From Bacteroidia bacterium (GTDB lineage: Bacteria > Bacteroidota > Bacteroidia > UKL13-3), in assembly GCA_019695215.1 (NCBI GenBank), contig JAIBAK010000028.1, forward strand, positions 1 to 44,016: DNA of 44,016 nucleotides, given 5' to 3'. The notes below the pieces were generated by a model, which was not told the DNA's origin, did no database searches, and worked only from the letters and a program-made list of their open reading frames with translations. The translations under genes were made by a program, and so were the position numbers. Position 1 is the first letter of the stretch. Each line of letters opens with the position of its first letter. This document shows positions 36,591 to 44,016 of this stretch, in pieces.

Positions 36591-37595
36591 TTACAGAGGA
36601 ATGGTGAAATATGCCGAAGTGCCTAAACCTTTTTCGCTCTCAAACCAAATATCCCCTTGCTGAGTAGCTACCAACAGTTTACACACCTGCAAACCTAATC
36701 CTTCAGAGGTATGCTCGTCATATGATGATAATTCAAAATCGTAAGTAAAATCGGTACTCATGCCTTCGCCTTTATCACGAATGCTTATTTCAAGTTTATG
36801 ATTTTTTTCCCGGGCACTTATTCGTACCGGAGCTCCAGCGGGACTGAATTTTACAGCATTATCCAGCAGGTTCCATATAACTAGGCTAAGCGTGGCATCA
36901 TCGGCCATTACGCTAATTTGCGCATCCACATCATTGATAAACTGAATGTTTTTTTGTGCGTAGGGAAACATAGCTTTCTGCCTCACTTTTTCAATTAGAA
37001 TCCGTAGGTTAATTTCTTTTTTATTACGGTGTATATCCGTTGATTTATGGCTGCGAAGGGTGGTCCAGGTAAATAAATTAAGCAATACCAATTCCGATCG
37101 GCTAAAAGTGTCTCGGTAGCGAGTGAGTACACCGGCCGACTGAAGTTCCTGGAATGATAAATTTCCATCGCGCACTTTTGTGGCCACCCGGTACAGTTCG
37201 CTTAATGGTTCGCGCAACTCGTCAGAGATAATATGATATACCTTGTTTTTTTCCTTGTATTCGTTGTCGAGCATTTTTTCCAATACCTGTTTGCGTTCAT
37301 CATTTTTTTTACGATAGTTAATGTTGGCCAGCAGCAAAATGGTTAAAATAATGATGAAAATAAGCAATAAAATAAGCTGTATGCGTACCTGCAATTTAAC
37401 CTCATTTTTTAGCGAGTCAATTTTACCTAGAGCTGCTCGCAGTGAATCATTAGTAGCAGTAGTCTCGGGCAATTGCACAGCGGCTGCGGATGCGGATGCT
37501 TGGGTAATGTAGGCACTGGTATCGGCCTGCACGCTATCGGCTGCCTGCATAGTGAAGGCAGCAAGGATTAGGGAAAGAAATAGTATTATTCTCAA
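36591..37595 (-). CDS. Histidine-kinase-like protein lacking the phospho-acceptor His
   Basis: 334 residues. The start is TTG at 37595, needed to keep the signal sequence (RIILFLSLILAAFTMQA). A short periplasmic stretch (about 20-70), one membrane helix (about 72-92), then a cytoplasmic dimerisation and ATPase module. The H-box reads YHIISDELREPLSEL, where kinases have S-H-E/D-L-R-x-P-L. The codon at 37223-37221 is GAC (Asp125), so the phospho-accepting His is absent. The ATP-binding domain looks whole: N-box IWNLLDNAVKF, G1 RDKGEGM, G2 EGLGLQVCKLL. It may bind ATP without autophosphorylating in the usual way. It sits between the pterin dehydratase gene (33 nt) and the DUF4175 gene (49 nt). 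Confidence 0.85.
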   Translation of the reverse strand: MRIILFLSLILAAFTMQAADSVQADTSAYITQASASAAAVQLPETTATNDSLRAALGKIDSLKNEVKLQVRIQLILLLIFIIILTILLLANINYRKKNDERKQVLEKMLDNEYKEKNKVYHIISDELREPLSELYRVATKVRDGNLSFQELQSAGVLTRYRDTFSRSELVLLNLFTWTTLRSHKSTDIHRNKKEINLRILIEKVRQKAMFPYAQKNIQFINDVDAQISVMADDATLSLVIWNLLDNAVKFSPAGAPVRISAREKNHKLEISIRDKGEGMSTDFTYDFELSSYDEHTSEGLGLQVCKLLVATQQGDIWFESEKGLGTSAYFTIPL

Positions 37596-37628
37596 ACGGG
37601 GTAAAAATACTAAAAAGTGGGTATAAAT

Positions 37629-37865
37629 TTACACCACCCCATCAAGGGCCGATGCCAGTTTGCGGTCGAGGTCGGTAATGGTGCTGCCGGCCGAGTGGGT
37701 ACATAATTTTACTTCTACCCGGTTATATACATTCGTCCACTCGGGGTGATGGTCCATTTTCTCAATGATATACGAGGCTCGCACCATAAAGGCCATGGCA
37801 TCAGCAAAGGTTTTAAATGTAAATACTTTTTGCAACTGATTGTTTTGTTCGCTCCACCCGTTCAT
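37629..37865 (-). CDS. Pterin-4a-carbinolamine dehydratase
   Basis: About 78 residues from the ATG at 37865; the frame is open to 37952 but the added 29 residues are unlike the family. Core signature HHPEWTNVYNRVEVKLCTHSAG with the two active-site His and TDLDRKLA at the end, preceded by FTFKTFADAMAFMVRASYIIEKMD. The enzyme dehydrates 4a-hydroxy-tetrahydropterin formed by aromatic amino acid hydroxylases. No phenylalanine hydroxylase gene is in the window. Stand-alone homologues are also tied to other pterin uses. Confidence 0.88.
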   Translation of the reverse strand: MNGWSEQNNQLQKVFTFKTFADAMAFMVRASYIIEKMDHHPEWTNVYNRVEVKLCTHSAGSTITDLDRKLASALDGVV

Positions 37866-37934
37866 ATAAAATGTGTTTTTACAAATAAAGGAATAAATTT
37901 CCGAAACGGTATTTCGGGATGCAGGTAAAAAAAG

Positions 37935-37942
37935 TAACTTTG
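37935..37942 (+). promoter_or_regulatory. -7 box of the radical SAM gene
   Basis: TAACTTTG, exact TAnnTTTG, 25 nt before the ATG at 37968. No convincing -33 TTG. Confidence 0.4.
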
Positions 37943-37967
37943 GCCGCACCAATTCACCTTAGCCCCG

Positions 37968-39491
37968 ATGCGCATATTACTGGTTTACCCCGAAATGCCC
38001 GATACATTTTATGCATTGAAGCACTTTATAAAAGTGGTAGGCAAAAAGGCGGCTTTTCCGCCACTGGGTTTATTAACCATTTCATCACTTTTGCCTGCCG
38101 GCTGGGAGAAAAAATTAATTGATTTAAATGTAACCGCTTTAACCGATGCTCACCTGCAATGGGCCGATTATGTTTTTCTCTCGGCAATGAATGTGCAGGA
38201 ACAATCGGTGAGGGAAATATTAAGCAGATGCGCGGCCAACAATACCAAAGTAGTAGCCGGAGGGCCATTGTTTACCCACGAGCATGAACGTTTTGAAGGG
38301 GTAGCACATTTTATTTTAAATGAGGCAGAAATTACCCTTCCGCTTTTTATCAATGATGTACAACGCGGAGAAGCCAAACCCTTGTATCAAACAAAAGCCT
38401 TTGCCGATGTAACGCTTTCGCCATTGCCCGATTTTGGATTGGTGAATATGAAAAACTACCTCTATGCCATTGTGCAGTATTCAAGAGGCTGTCCGTATTT
38501 GTGCGATTTTTGTGATGTAACCGCATTGTTTGGCCGTGTTCCGCGAACCAAAACGCCTGAACAGATAATAACCGAACTGGAGGCGGTGAACAGCAATGGA
38601 AATGTGCAATTGGTTTTGTTTGCCGATGACAACCTGATTGGGAATAAAAAAATTTTAAAGACCGAACTGCTGCCTGCATTAATCAAATGGCGAAAGGAAA
38701 AAAATCCTTCTTTCTTTTTTGCCACTCAGCTCACGGTAAACCTGGCCGATGATGAAGAGCTGATGCAACTGCTGCTTGATGCGGGATTCAGGCATGTGTT
38801 TATAGGCATTGAAACACCGCAGGAGGATAGCCTGAAAGGTTCTCATAAAAATCAGAATTTAAAACGCAATCTGCTTCAAACCATTCACACCATTCATCAA
38901 AAAGGTTTTATTATCTCGGGTGGTTTTATTGCAGGGTTTGATACTGACACCGGGGAAAGTTTTAAAAATCTGGCTGATTTTATTCAGCAAAGCGGCATAC
39001 CGCTGCCCATTGTGAATTTGCTTAAAGCGCCTCCCGGAACCGAATTGTACCAACGCATAAAACGAGAAAACAGGTTATCACGCGCTTTTGCTTTTGCCGA
39101 GGGCGAAACCAATATTGTTCCGGCAATGGGCGAGGAGAAACTTTTTAACGGGTTTCAATATATTATCGATCAAATTTATTTGCCTCAGCATTCGTTTGAA
39201 CGCTTAAAAACGTTTTTCAAAAACCATCGTTTCCCTGCTACCCGGGTAAAAATTCGCAGCCGTTTTTCGGGCGGTGATGTGATTTCGCTTATACAAATTT
39301 TTATACGCATGGGTTTGCTGCAAAAGCAACGCAGTTATTTCTGGAAACTTTTTTGGTGGACACTGCGCTACAACCGCAGGTTTATGGATAAAGCAGTGTT
39401 TTACGGAATAATGATGTACCAGATGAATCAAACTTATCACCATATACGCAGGCAGCTTGAATTAAACAGAGCCGGACAGGAGAGAGGTTAA
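37968..39491 (+). CDS. B12-binding-domain radical SAM protein (DUF4070 type)
   Basis: 507 residues. Residues 1-130 resemble a cobalamin-binding Rossmann domain ([50 protein letters not shown]), though the DxHxxG cobalamin-His motif is not visible. The radical SAM barrel follows with cluster cysteines Cys175, Cys179, Cys182 ([29 protein letters not shown]), [14 protein letters not shown] and [19 protein letters not shown]. The C-terminal part resembles DUF4070. Overall style is that of HpnP-like and related cobalamin-dependent methylases of lipids, but no hopanoid genes are nearby, so the substrate is open. It converges with accA, their stop codons overlapping in TTAA. Confidence 0.83.
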   Translation: MRILLVYPEMPDTFYALKHFIKVVGKKAAFPPLGLLTISSLLPAGWEKKLIDLNVTALTDAHLQWADYVFLSAMNVQEQSVREILSRCAANNTKVVAGGPLFTHEHERFEGVAHFILNEAEITLPLFINDVQRGEAKPLYQTKAFADVTLSPLPDFGLVNMKNYLYAIVQYSRGCPYLCDFCDVTALFGRVPRTKTPEQIITELEAVNSNGNVQLVLFADDNLIGNKKILKTELLPALIKWRKEKNPSFFFATQLTVNLADDEELMQLLLDAGFRHVFIGIETPQEDSLKGSHKNQNLKRNLLQTIHTIHQKGFIISGGFIAGFDTDTGESFKNLADFIQQSGIPLPIVNLLKAPPGTELYQRIKRENRLSRAFAFAEGETNIVPAMGEEKLFNGFQYIIDQIYLPQHSFERLKTFFKNHRFPATRVKIRSRFSGGDVISLIQIFIRMGLLQKQRSYFWKLFWWTLRYNRRFMDKAVFYGIMMYQMNQTYHHIRRQLELNRAGQERG

Positions 39492-40456
39492 GCCGTTTGG
39501 CTTTCTTCTTCAACCACGCCCATTGCCGAAAATTTGGCAATACGCGATTCAATCAATGTGGCAGCATCTTTTTTAAGCAGTTCGCCAAGCATTTTTAAAA
39601 TTTCCTCTTTCATGGTTTGGTACATGGCAGCCGGATTGGTATGTGCACCTCCAAGCGGTTCTTTAATAATGCCGTCAATCAACCCGTTTTTAAGCATATC
39701 GGTAGCGGTAAGTTTTAGGGCTTCGGCAGCTTTTTCCTTATGCTCCCAGCTGCGCCACAATATGGATGAGCACGACTCGGGCGAGATCACCGAATACCAC
39801 GTATTCTCAAGCATAATCACTTTATCGCCTACACCTATGCCCAATGCTCCGCCTGATGCACCTTCGCCTATAATAATGCAGATAACGGGTACTTTGAGCA
39901 CCGACATCTCGAGCAGGTTTTTGGCAATGGCTTCGCCCTGTCCGCGCTCTTCGGCTTCCAGTCCGGGCGAGGCTCCGGGGGTATCAATAAAAGTAATGAT
40001 GGGTTTGTTAAATTTTTCAGCCAGTTTCATCAGGCGCAGGGCTTTGCGGTAACCCTCGGGGTTGGCCATTCCAAAATTGCGCTGTTGCCGCTGCTTGGTG
40101 TTGCGCCCTTTTTGCTGACCGATGATCATCACCGTTTGCCCTTCAATTTGCCCAAAACCACCCACCATGGCTTTATCGTCTTTTACATTGCGGTCGCCAT
40201 GCAGCTCCACAAAGCCATCGCAAATGTTTTCAATATAATCGAGGGTATAGGGCCGCTCGGGGTGACGCGAAATTTGCACCCGCTGCCATCCGTTCAGGTT
40301 ACTGTAAATTTCTTTTCTGGTTTGCTCAATTTTAGCTTCCAGTTCCTGAATTTTATCGGTCATATCAATTTTACCCTTGTCCTGCACTTTTTGCATATCC
40401 TTCAGCTGCTCTTCCAGTTCGGCCACGGGCTTTTCGAAATCGAAATATGTACTCAT
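39488..40456 (-). CDS. accA: Acetyl-CoA carboxylase carboxyltransferase subunit alpha
   Basis: Alpha half of the carboxyltransferase that moves CO2 from biotin to acetyl-CoA in fatty acid synthesis. 322 residues, usual length. N-terminal helical region ([18 protein letters not shown]), then [118 protein letters not shown] and [17 protein letters not shown], all hallmarks. The accD and accBC genes are not in the window. Confidence 0.97.
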   Translation of the reverse strand: MSTYFDFEKPVAELEEQLKDMQKVQDKGKIDMTDKIQELEAKIEQTRKEIYSNLNGWQRVQISRHPERPYTLDYIENICDGFVELHGDRNVKDDKAMVGGFGQIEGQTVMIIGQQKGRNTKQRQQRNFGMANPEGYRKALRLMKLAEKFNKPIITFIDTPGASPGLEAEERGQGEAIAKNLLEMSVLKVPVICIIIGEGASGGALGIGVGDKVIMLENTWYSVISPESCSSILWRSWEHKEKAAEALKLTATDMLKNGLIDGIIKEPLGGAHTNPAAMYQTMKEEILKMLGELLKKDAATLIESRIAKFSAMGVVEEESQTA

Positions 40457-40583
40457 ACGGTTTTGATATTGGGCGGCAAGTTACACATTACCTAATAAAA
40501 CAGGAGCAAAAACACGGCATCAGGCCCCCGGTTACATTATTTAAAACTGTAAATGTGCCTATTAAGAAATTTTATACAGGATG

Positions 40584-40614
40584 TTTGCACAAAAACGTAA
40601 AGCCGCTATATTTG
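40584..40614 (+). promoter_or_regulatory. Strong promoter of the tRNA-Asp locus
   Basis: TTTG at 40584-40587, exactly 19 nt, TATATTTG at 40607-40614: a perfect TTTG-N19-TAnnTTTG. Transcription would begin near 40620 and read through the broken tRNA copy into intact tRNA-Asp. Confidence 0.75.
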
Positions 40615-40661
40615 CACTCCCTTTACCAAACGCCCTATGGGTGGTATAAGTAAGCGGAAAC

Positions 40662-40711
40662 GGTACGGTAGTTCAGTTGGTTAGAATATCCCGACAAGTC
40701 GGGAGGGTCGC
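40662..40711 (+). pseudogene. Broken tRNA-Asp copy with palindrome in place of the anticodon arm
   Basis: Bases 40662-40688 match the acceptor 5' strand and D-arm of tRNA-Asp at 40753 with one change (GGTACGG for GGTGCGG). Then the 17-nt anticodon arm is replaced by a 16-nt palindrome, TCCCGAC-AA-GTCGGGA (40689-40704), after which GGGTCGC (40705-40711) matches again. The T-arm and acceptor 3' strand are missing. It cannot make a working tRNA. Confidence 0.8.
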
Positions 40712-40752
40712 AATCAAATGAAATATCAAAACCAAAAATAAGTTCATTACCT

Positions 40753-40829
40753 GGTGCGGTAGTTCAGTTGGTTAGAATACGTGCCTGTCACGCACGGGGT
40801 CGCGGGTTCGAGTCCCGTCCGCACCGCCA
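40753..40829 (+). tRNA. tRNA-Asp (anticodon GTC)
   Basis: Complete cloverleaf: acceptor GGTGCGG / CCGCACC, D-arm AGTTCAGTTGGTTAGAAT, anticodon arm CGTGC-CTGTCAC-GCACG with anticodon GTC, variable loop GGGTC, T-arm GCGGG-TTCGAGT-CCCGT, discriminator G and encoded CCA (40827-40829). Followed by a terminator. Confidence 0.97.
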
Positions 40830-40838
40830 GCAAAAATT

Positions 40839-40874
40839 AAATCCTTCAAAATGAAAATTTTGAAGGATTTTTTG
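40839..40874 (+). terminator. Intrinsic terminator of tRNA-Asp
   Basis: Perfect 14-bp stem AAATCCTTCAAAAT / ATTTTGAAGGATTT with a GAAA tetraloop, followed by TTT. Confidence 0.85.
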
Positions 40875-40943
40875 TTTCACCAAAAATCGGTTCCGCCCGC
40901 ATTTTGTTTCACCTCTGTTTCACCACATGCAAAATGTTTCACC
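40873..40943 (+). repeat. Four direct TGTTTCACC repeats 3' of tRNA-Asp
   Basis: Exact 9-mers begin at 40873, 40905, 40916 and 40935. An inverted GGTGAA follows at 40961-40966. No open frame of note runs through them. Confidence 0.7.
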
Positions 40944-40991
40944 GGTTAACAGAGCCAGTTGGTGAAGGTATTTTGCCATGCTTGATTTGGG

Positions 40992-41038
40992 TGCTGAAGT
41001 TATAAACTTCTGTTATTTCTTGTCACAGGTTGCAAACC
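40992..41038. repeat. Pair of short palindromes left of the propeller gene
   Basis: GAAGTT-ATA-AACTTC at 40996-41010, within TGCTGAAGTTATAAACTT (40992-41009), which recurs at the right edge of the window; and GGTT-GCA-AACC at 41028-41038. Both have a 3-nt centre. Confidence 0.65.
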
Positions 41039-41087
41039 CAATGGTCGGAGACTTGCTTTTGAATAAAGATAAAATTAATTTTGAGAA

Positions 41088-43721
41088 GTGCGTACTATAA
41101 ATTTTATATTTTTTATTCTGTTTTGCGAGATATGCGTTTTTGGCCAAAGTTTGCAACTCAAAACTAATGGTTGGGTAACAAATGGATCTGTTAGAGTTAC
41201 GGTGAGCGACACAACCAATAGCCTAATTTACATTGGAGGCGATTTTACCTTTGTCGGTCCTAACGTTGCTTATGGGGCTATTGTTGATACCTCTGATGGT
41301 AGCCCAAACACCGCCTTCCCCAAACCCAATGGTGTGGTATATGCAATTGCTCCCGATGGTAATGGGGGATGGTATATAGGTGGAAATTTTACTCAGGTAG
41401 GTGATAGTGCAAGATACAGATTAGCTCACTTGAACAGTAGCGGACAAGTAACAGCATGGAATCCCATAGTTATTGGTATTGTGTATGCAATTTGTGTTTC
41501 AAACGGTACTGTGTATGTGGCGGGTTCGTTTACGAATGTTGCAGGGCAAAACAGAAACAATCTTGCTGCAATAGATGCTACATCAAGCATAGCTACTTCT
41601 TGGAATCCAAATCCTAATAATGCCATTGATGTAATGACTATCTCAGGTAGCAATTTGTATGTTGGTGGAAGTTTTACAACTATTGCCAGTCAAAGCCGTA
41701 GTTATTTTGCTGTTTTCAACCTTTTCACAGGCACTTTTAGTTCAATTCATTTTAATTTCAATAGCTTTGTTCATACTATTCTTGTCTCAGGAAATATTTT
41801 ATATGCAGGAGGGGCATTTAGCACTGTAGACGGCTATACTCGCAATAAAGTTGTAGCTTTGGATACATTAACAATGACGGTTAAGAGTTGGAACCCGAAT
41901 GCGAATGGAAGTGTAACGGCCCTTACCCTTTCTGGTAGCACATTGTATGTTGGAGGTTCGTTTACCAGTATTGGTGGGCAAACAAGAAACTATATTGCGG
42001 CTATAGATACATCTTCCGGAAATGCCACTACATGGAATCCCAATGCAAATGGCAGCATTAAAGCACTTGTTAATTCGGGAAATACAATATATGCTGGAGG
42101 ATCGTTTACAAGCATTGGCGGACAAGCGCGTAACTATTTTGCTGCTTTAGATGCTGCAGCGGGTACATCAACTGCATGGAATTCAAATGCGAATAATGCA
42201 GTTCGTAATATTGCTATTTCGGGAAGCTCACTATATGTCGGAGGAGATTTCACTATTATTGGTGGTCAAGTCCGGAACTATATTGCAGCCTTGAATGCAA
42301 CCACTGGAAATACTACAACTTGGAATCCCAGCGCAAATAACATTGTTAGAACAATTGTTCTTTCGGGAAGTAGTGTATATGCTGGTGGTGATTTTACAAG
42401 TATTGGAGGACTATCACGCAACCGAATTGCGGCCTTAGATGTCTCAAGTGGCAATTCTTCAACATGGAATCCTAATTCCAACAATTCGGTTTATAAAATC
42501 AGTATTTCAGGAAGTTTAGTATTTGCTGTTGGAACATTTACCAGTATTGGTGGGCAAACGCGGAATCGAATTGCGGCCTTAGATGCAGCTGGAACTGCAA
42601 CAACATGGAATCCAAATTCGGGTGGTGCAGTTTATGCCATTGCTATAGTGGGGAGCACTATATATATTTGTGGAGCATTTACCAGTGTTGGTGGACAAAC
42701 ACGTAACCGAATTGCTGCTTTGGATGCTACTTCTGGTAGCCCGACCTCGTGGAATCCCAATTCAAATAATATTGTTCTTGTACTTGAAATGTATGGTAAT
42801 ACTTTGTACGTTGGAGGTTCTTTTACTAGCATTGGTGGGCAAACACGAAACTACATTGCTGCATTAGATACCTCAACTGGCACGGCAACATCTTGGGATC
42901 CCAATTCAAATGGGATTGTTCGAGGTGTTTTATTTTCTGGCAACACGGTTTATGTTGGAGGAGACTTTAGCGGTATAGGTGGACAAACCAGAAATAGACT
43001 AGCTTCATTGGATACTGCTACTGCTACTGCGAATTCATGGAACCCCAATTCAAATAATTATGTTTATACTCTTTCTAAGGTTGGTGCCAACCTTTTTGTT
43101 GGTGGGGGCTTTACTGCAATGGGGAGTCAGGGGGTAACCTATTTGGCCACATTTGTGGATCTTTCATACTTACCTGTGATGTGGTTGAACTTTACAGGCA
43201 AGCGTGAGCAACAATTAGTGCAACTACATTGGAGTACGGCTACCGAGACAAACAATGCACTGTTTGAAATACAACGATCGGTGAACAATGTTACGTTTGA
43301 AACAGTGGGATGGGTAAAAGGAAGTGGTACAACCTCGATCCCTAAGCGTTACGAATTTACTGATGGATTACCACAGGGAGTTTTTCCCGCTTTCGGTTTT
43401 TATTACCGTATTAAGCAAATTGATTTTAACGGGAAGTATGAGTATTCAAAGACAATTGTCATAGCCAACCAAAATACTCGCGAAACAACCCCAAAATATA
43501 TTGTGTATCCCAATCCTTCTGCTGGCCACATATATGTTCAAGGTTCGGCAGGTACCACCATCAGGGTTATCAGTGCCCAGGGAGAAGAAATTTATAACGA
43601 CTATATGAAGGGAGAACAACACAGTATTTGTCTGGAGCAAAAACAATTCAAAGGGTTGTTCTTTCTCTCCCTCACCGCACCTGATGGAACAACTGAATTG
43701 AAAAAGATAGTATTGGAGTGA
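41088..43721 (+). CDS. Secreted 14-repeat beta-propeller protein with T9SS sorting domain
   Basis: 877 residues, start GTG at 41088 followed by a signal peptide (MRTINFIFFILFCEICVFGQ). Residues about 50-695 hold 14 repeats of about 48 residues, each with a GGxFTxIGGQxRNxIAALD core, a WNPNxNGxV stretch and a SGxTLYVGG strand, like DUF5122-type propeller blades. Fourteen blades would make two seven-bladed propellers. A LPVMWLNFTGKREQQLVQLHWSTATE linker domain follows, then a T9SS type A sorting domain (YIVYPNPSAGHIYVQG to TTELKKIVLE). It should be exported by T9SS and kept on or released from the cell surface. Low-GC, repeat-flanked setting suggests an accessory gene. Confidence 0.85.
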   Translation: MRTINFIFFILFCEICVFGQSLQLKTNGWVTNGSVRVTVSDTTNSLIYIGGDFTFVGPNVAYGAIVDTSDGSPNTAFPKPNGVVYAIAPDGNGGWYIGGNFTQVGDSARYRLAHLNSSGQVTAWNPIVIGIVYAICVSNGTVYVAGSFTNVAGQNRNNLAAIDATSSIATSWNPNPNNAIDVMTISGSNLYVGGSFTTIASQSRSYFAVFNLFTGTFSSIHFNFNSFVHTILVSGNILYAGGAFSTVDGYTRNKVVALDTLTMTVKSWNPNANGSVTALTLSGSTLYVGGSFTSIGGQTRNYIAAIDTSSGNATTWNPNANGSIKALVNSGNTIYAGGSFTSIGGQARNYFAALDAAAGTSTAWNSNANNAVRNIAISGSSLYVGGDFTIIGGQVRNYIAALNATTGNTTTWNPSANNIVRTIVLSGSSVYAGGDFTSIGGLSRNRIAALDVSSGNSSTWNPNSNNSVYKISISGSLVFAVGTFTSIGGQTRNRIAALDAAGTATTWNPNSGGAVYAIAIVGSTIYICGAFTSVGGQTRNRIAALDATSGSPTSWNPNSNNIVLVLEMYGNTLYVGGSFTSIGGQTRNYIAALDTSTGTATSWDPNSNGIVRGVLFSGNTVYVGGDFSGIGGQTRNRLASLDTATATANSWNPNSNNYVYTLSKVGANLFVGGGFTAMGSQGVTYLATFVDLSYLPVMWLNFTGKREQQLVQLHWSTATETNNALFEIQRSVNNVTFETVGWVKGSGTTSIPKRYEFTDGLPQGVFPAFGFYYRIKQIDFNGKYEYSKTIVIANQNTRETTPKYIVYPNPSAGHIYVQGSAGTTIRVISAQGEEIYNDYMKGEQHSICLEQKQFKGLFFLSLTAPDGTTELKKIVLE
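41235..43150 (+). repeat. Tandem coding repeats (about 144 bp, 14 units) of the propeller
   Basis: Units are close at DNA level in the middle and right part (recurrent ATTGGTGGGCAAAC and TGGAATCCCAATTC segments) and more diverged at the left end, as expected if central units spread by duplication. Confidence 0.75.
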
Positions 43722-44016
43722 GAGTGATTTTCTAAAAGGAACAATCTACTCCAACCGATCCCCCAACTCGCGCGCTCCCGATTACTATCGGGGTGCAACG
43801 TGTGTGTATATTGTTTTCATATTTTATTAATCAAAAGTAGTCCAATTTGCTCTTCTTTCGCTCTCGCAGGTTTATAACCTGTGAGACCAAATAAATCAAG
43901 ATTGCATCTTGATAAGAATGCCTGTTTCAAACTCATTATTCAAATTTAATACAACAATTCGATTTTAAACAGGGCATTTTTCCAGTGGTGCTTTCCGTTG
44001 CTGAAGTTACAAACTT
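43722..44016. repeat. Palindrome cluster right of the propeller gene
   Basis: No gene is supported here. Dyads seen: CCCGAT-TACT-ATCGGG (43777-43792); arms CTCGCAGGTT and AACCTGTGAG around TAT (43863-43885); ATCAAGAT-TGC-ATCTTGAT (43895-43913); AATGCCTGTTT (43918-43928) facing AAACAGGGCATT about 38 nt later; and TGCTGAAGTTACAAACTT (43999-44016), cut by the window edge. Confidence 0.65.

Noticed and set aside
40880..40945. About 20-codon minus-strand frame through the TGTTTCACC repeats, possibly an integrase tail
   Set aside because: Too short and without recognisable motif; kept only as a repeat.

Overview
The window is chromosomal DNA from a member of the Bacteroidota, probably a Chitinophagales/Sphingobacteriia/Flavobacteriia-type free-living bacterium. 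Four things support this: two secreted proteins with type IX secretion (T9SS) C-terminal sorting domains; a short (287 aa) Bacteroidota-type primary sigma factor; many -7 promoter boxes of the TAnnTTTG type, with few strong Shine-Dalgarno sequences; and Bacteroidota-restricted families (DUF4249 lipoprotein, DUF4175 coiled-coil membrane protein, short RsuA/RluF enzymes). Most of the window is core genome with dense, ordinary genes.

Layout. 1-3651: dnaK (cut by the left edge), a DUF4249 lipoprotein and a divergent secreted LamG/DUF1080-like protein. 3707-6281: panB, an RluA-type pseudouridine synthase with a TTG start, and a membrane-anchored SGNH-like protein. 6413-12139: a phosphate-acquisition unit made of a Pho-box-like direct-repeat array, an outer-membrane OprO/P-type porin, pstS, pstC, pstA, pstB and phoU. 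PstC carries an extra periplasmic domain that looks like a decayed PstS lobe. 12288-18000: pruA and the primary sigma gene, sharing a bidirectional terminator, then a class-A beta-lactamase-like hydrolase and the ABC-F protein EttA. 18071-25947: a large T9SS cargo protein, a membrane metallophosphoesterase, mtgA, a stand-alone receiver protein, and a coupled surE / small membrane protein / lpxB unit. 26087-33123: tRNA-Ala, a PhyH-type dioxygenase, an RluF-type pseudouridine synthase, pepT, a DnaQ-exonuclease/GIY-YIG fusion, a MarC-family protein and an isopenicillin-N-synthase-like dioxygenase. 33179-40456: a 1120 aa DUF4175 coiled-coil protein, a histidine-kinase-like protein whose phospho-acceptor histidine is replaced by aspartate, a pterin carbinolamine dehydratase, a B12-binding radical SAM protein and accA.

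40457-44016 is the only accessory-looking part. A strong promoter reads into a broken tRNA-Asp copy, in which a 16-nt palindrome stands in place of the anticodon arm, followed by an intact tRNA-Asp. Next come a terminator, four TGTTTCACC repeats, and a 14-repeat beta-propeller T9SS protein that is flanked on both sides by short palindromes with different arms but a common layout.

The most interesting points are the PstS-like lobe inside PstC, the His-to-Asp kinase beside DUF4175, the palindrome-for-anticodon-arm swap in the tRNA-Asp copy, and the variable-arm palindromes around the propeller gene. All calls come from reading the sequence. No database search or structure prediction was run.
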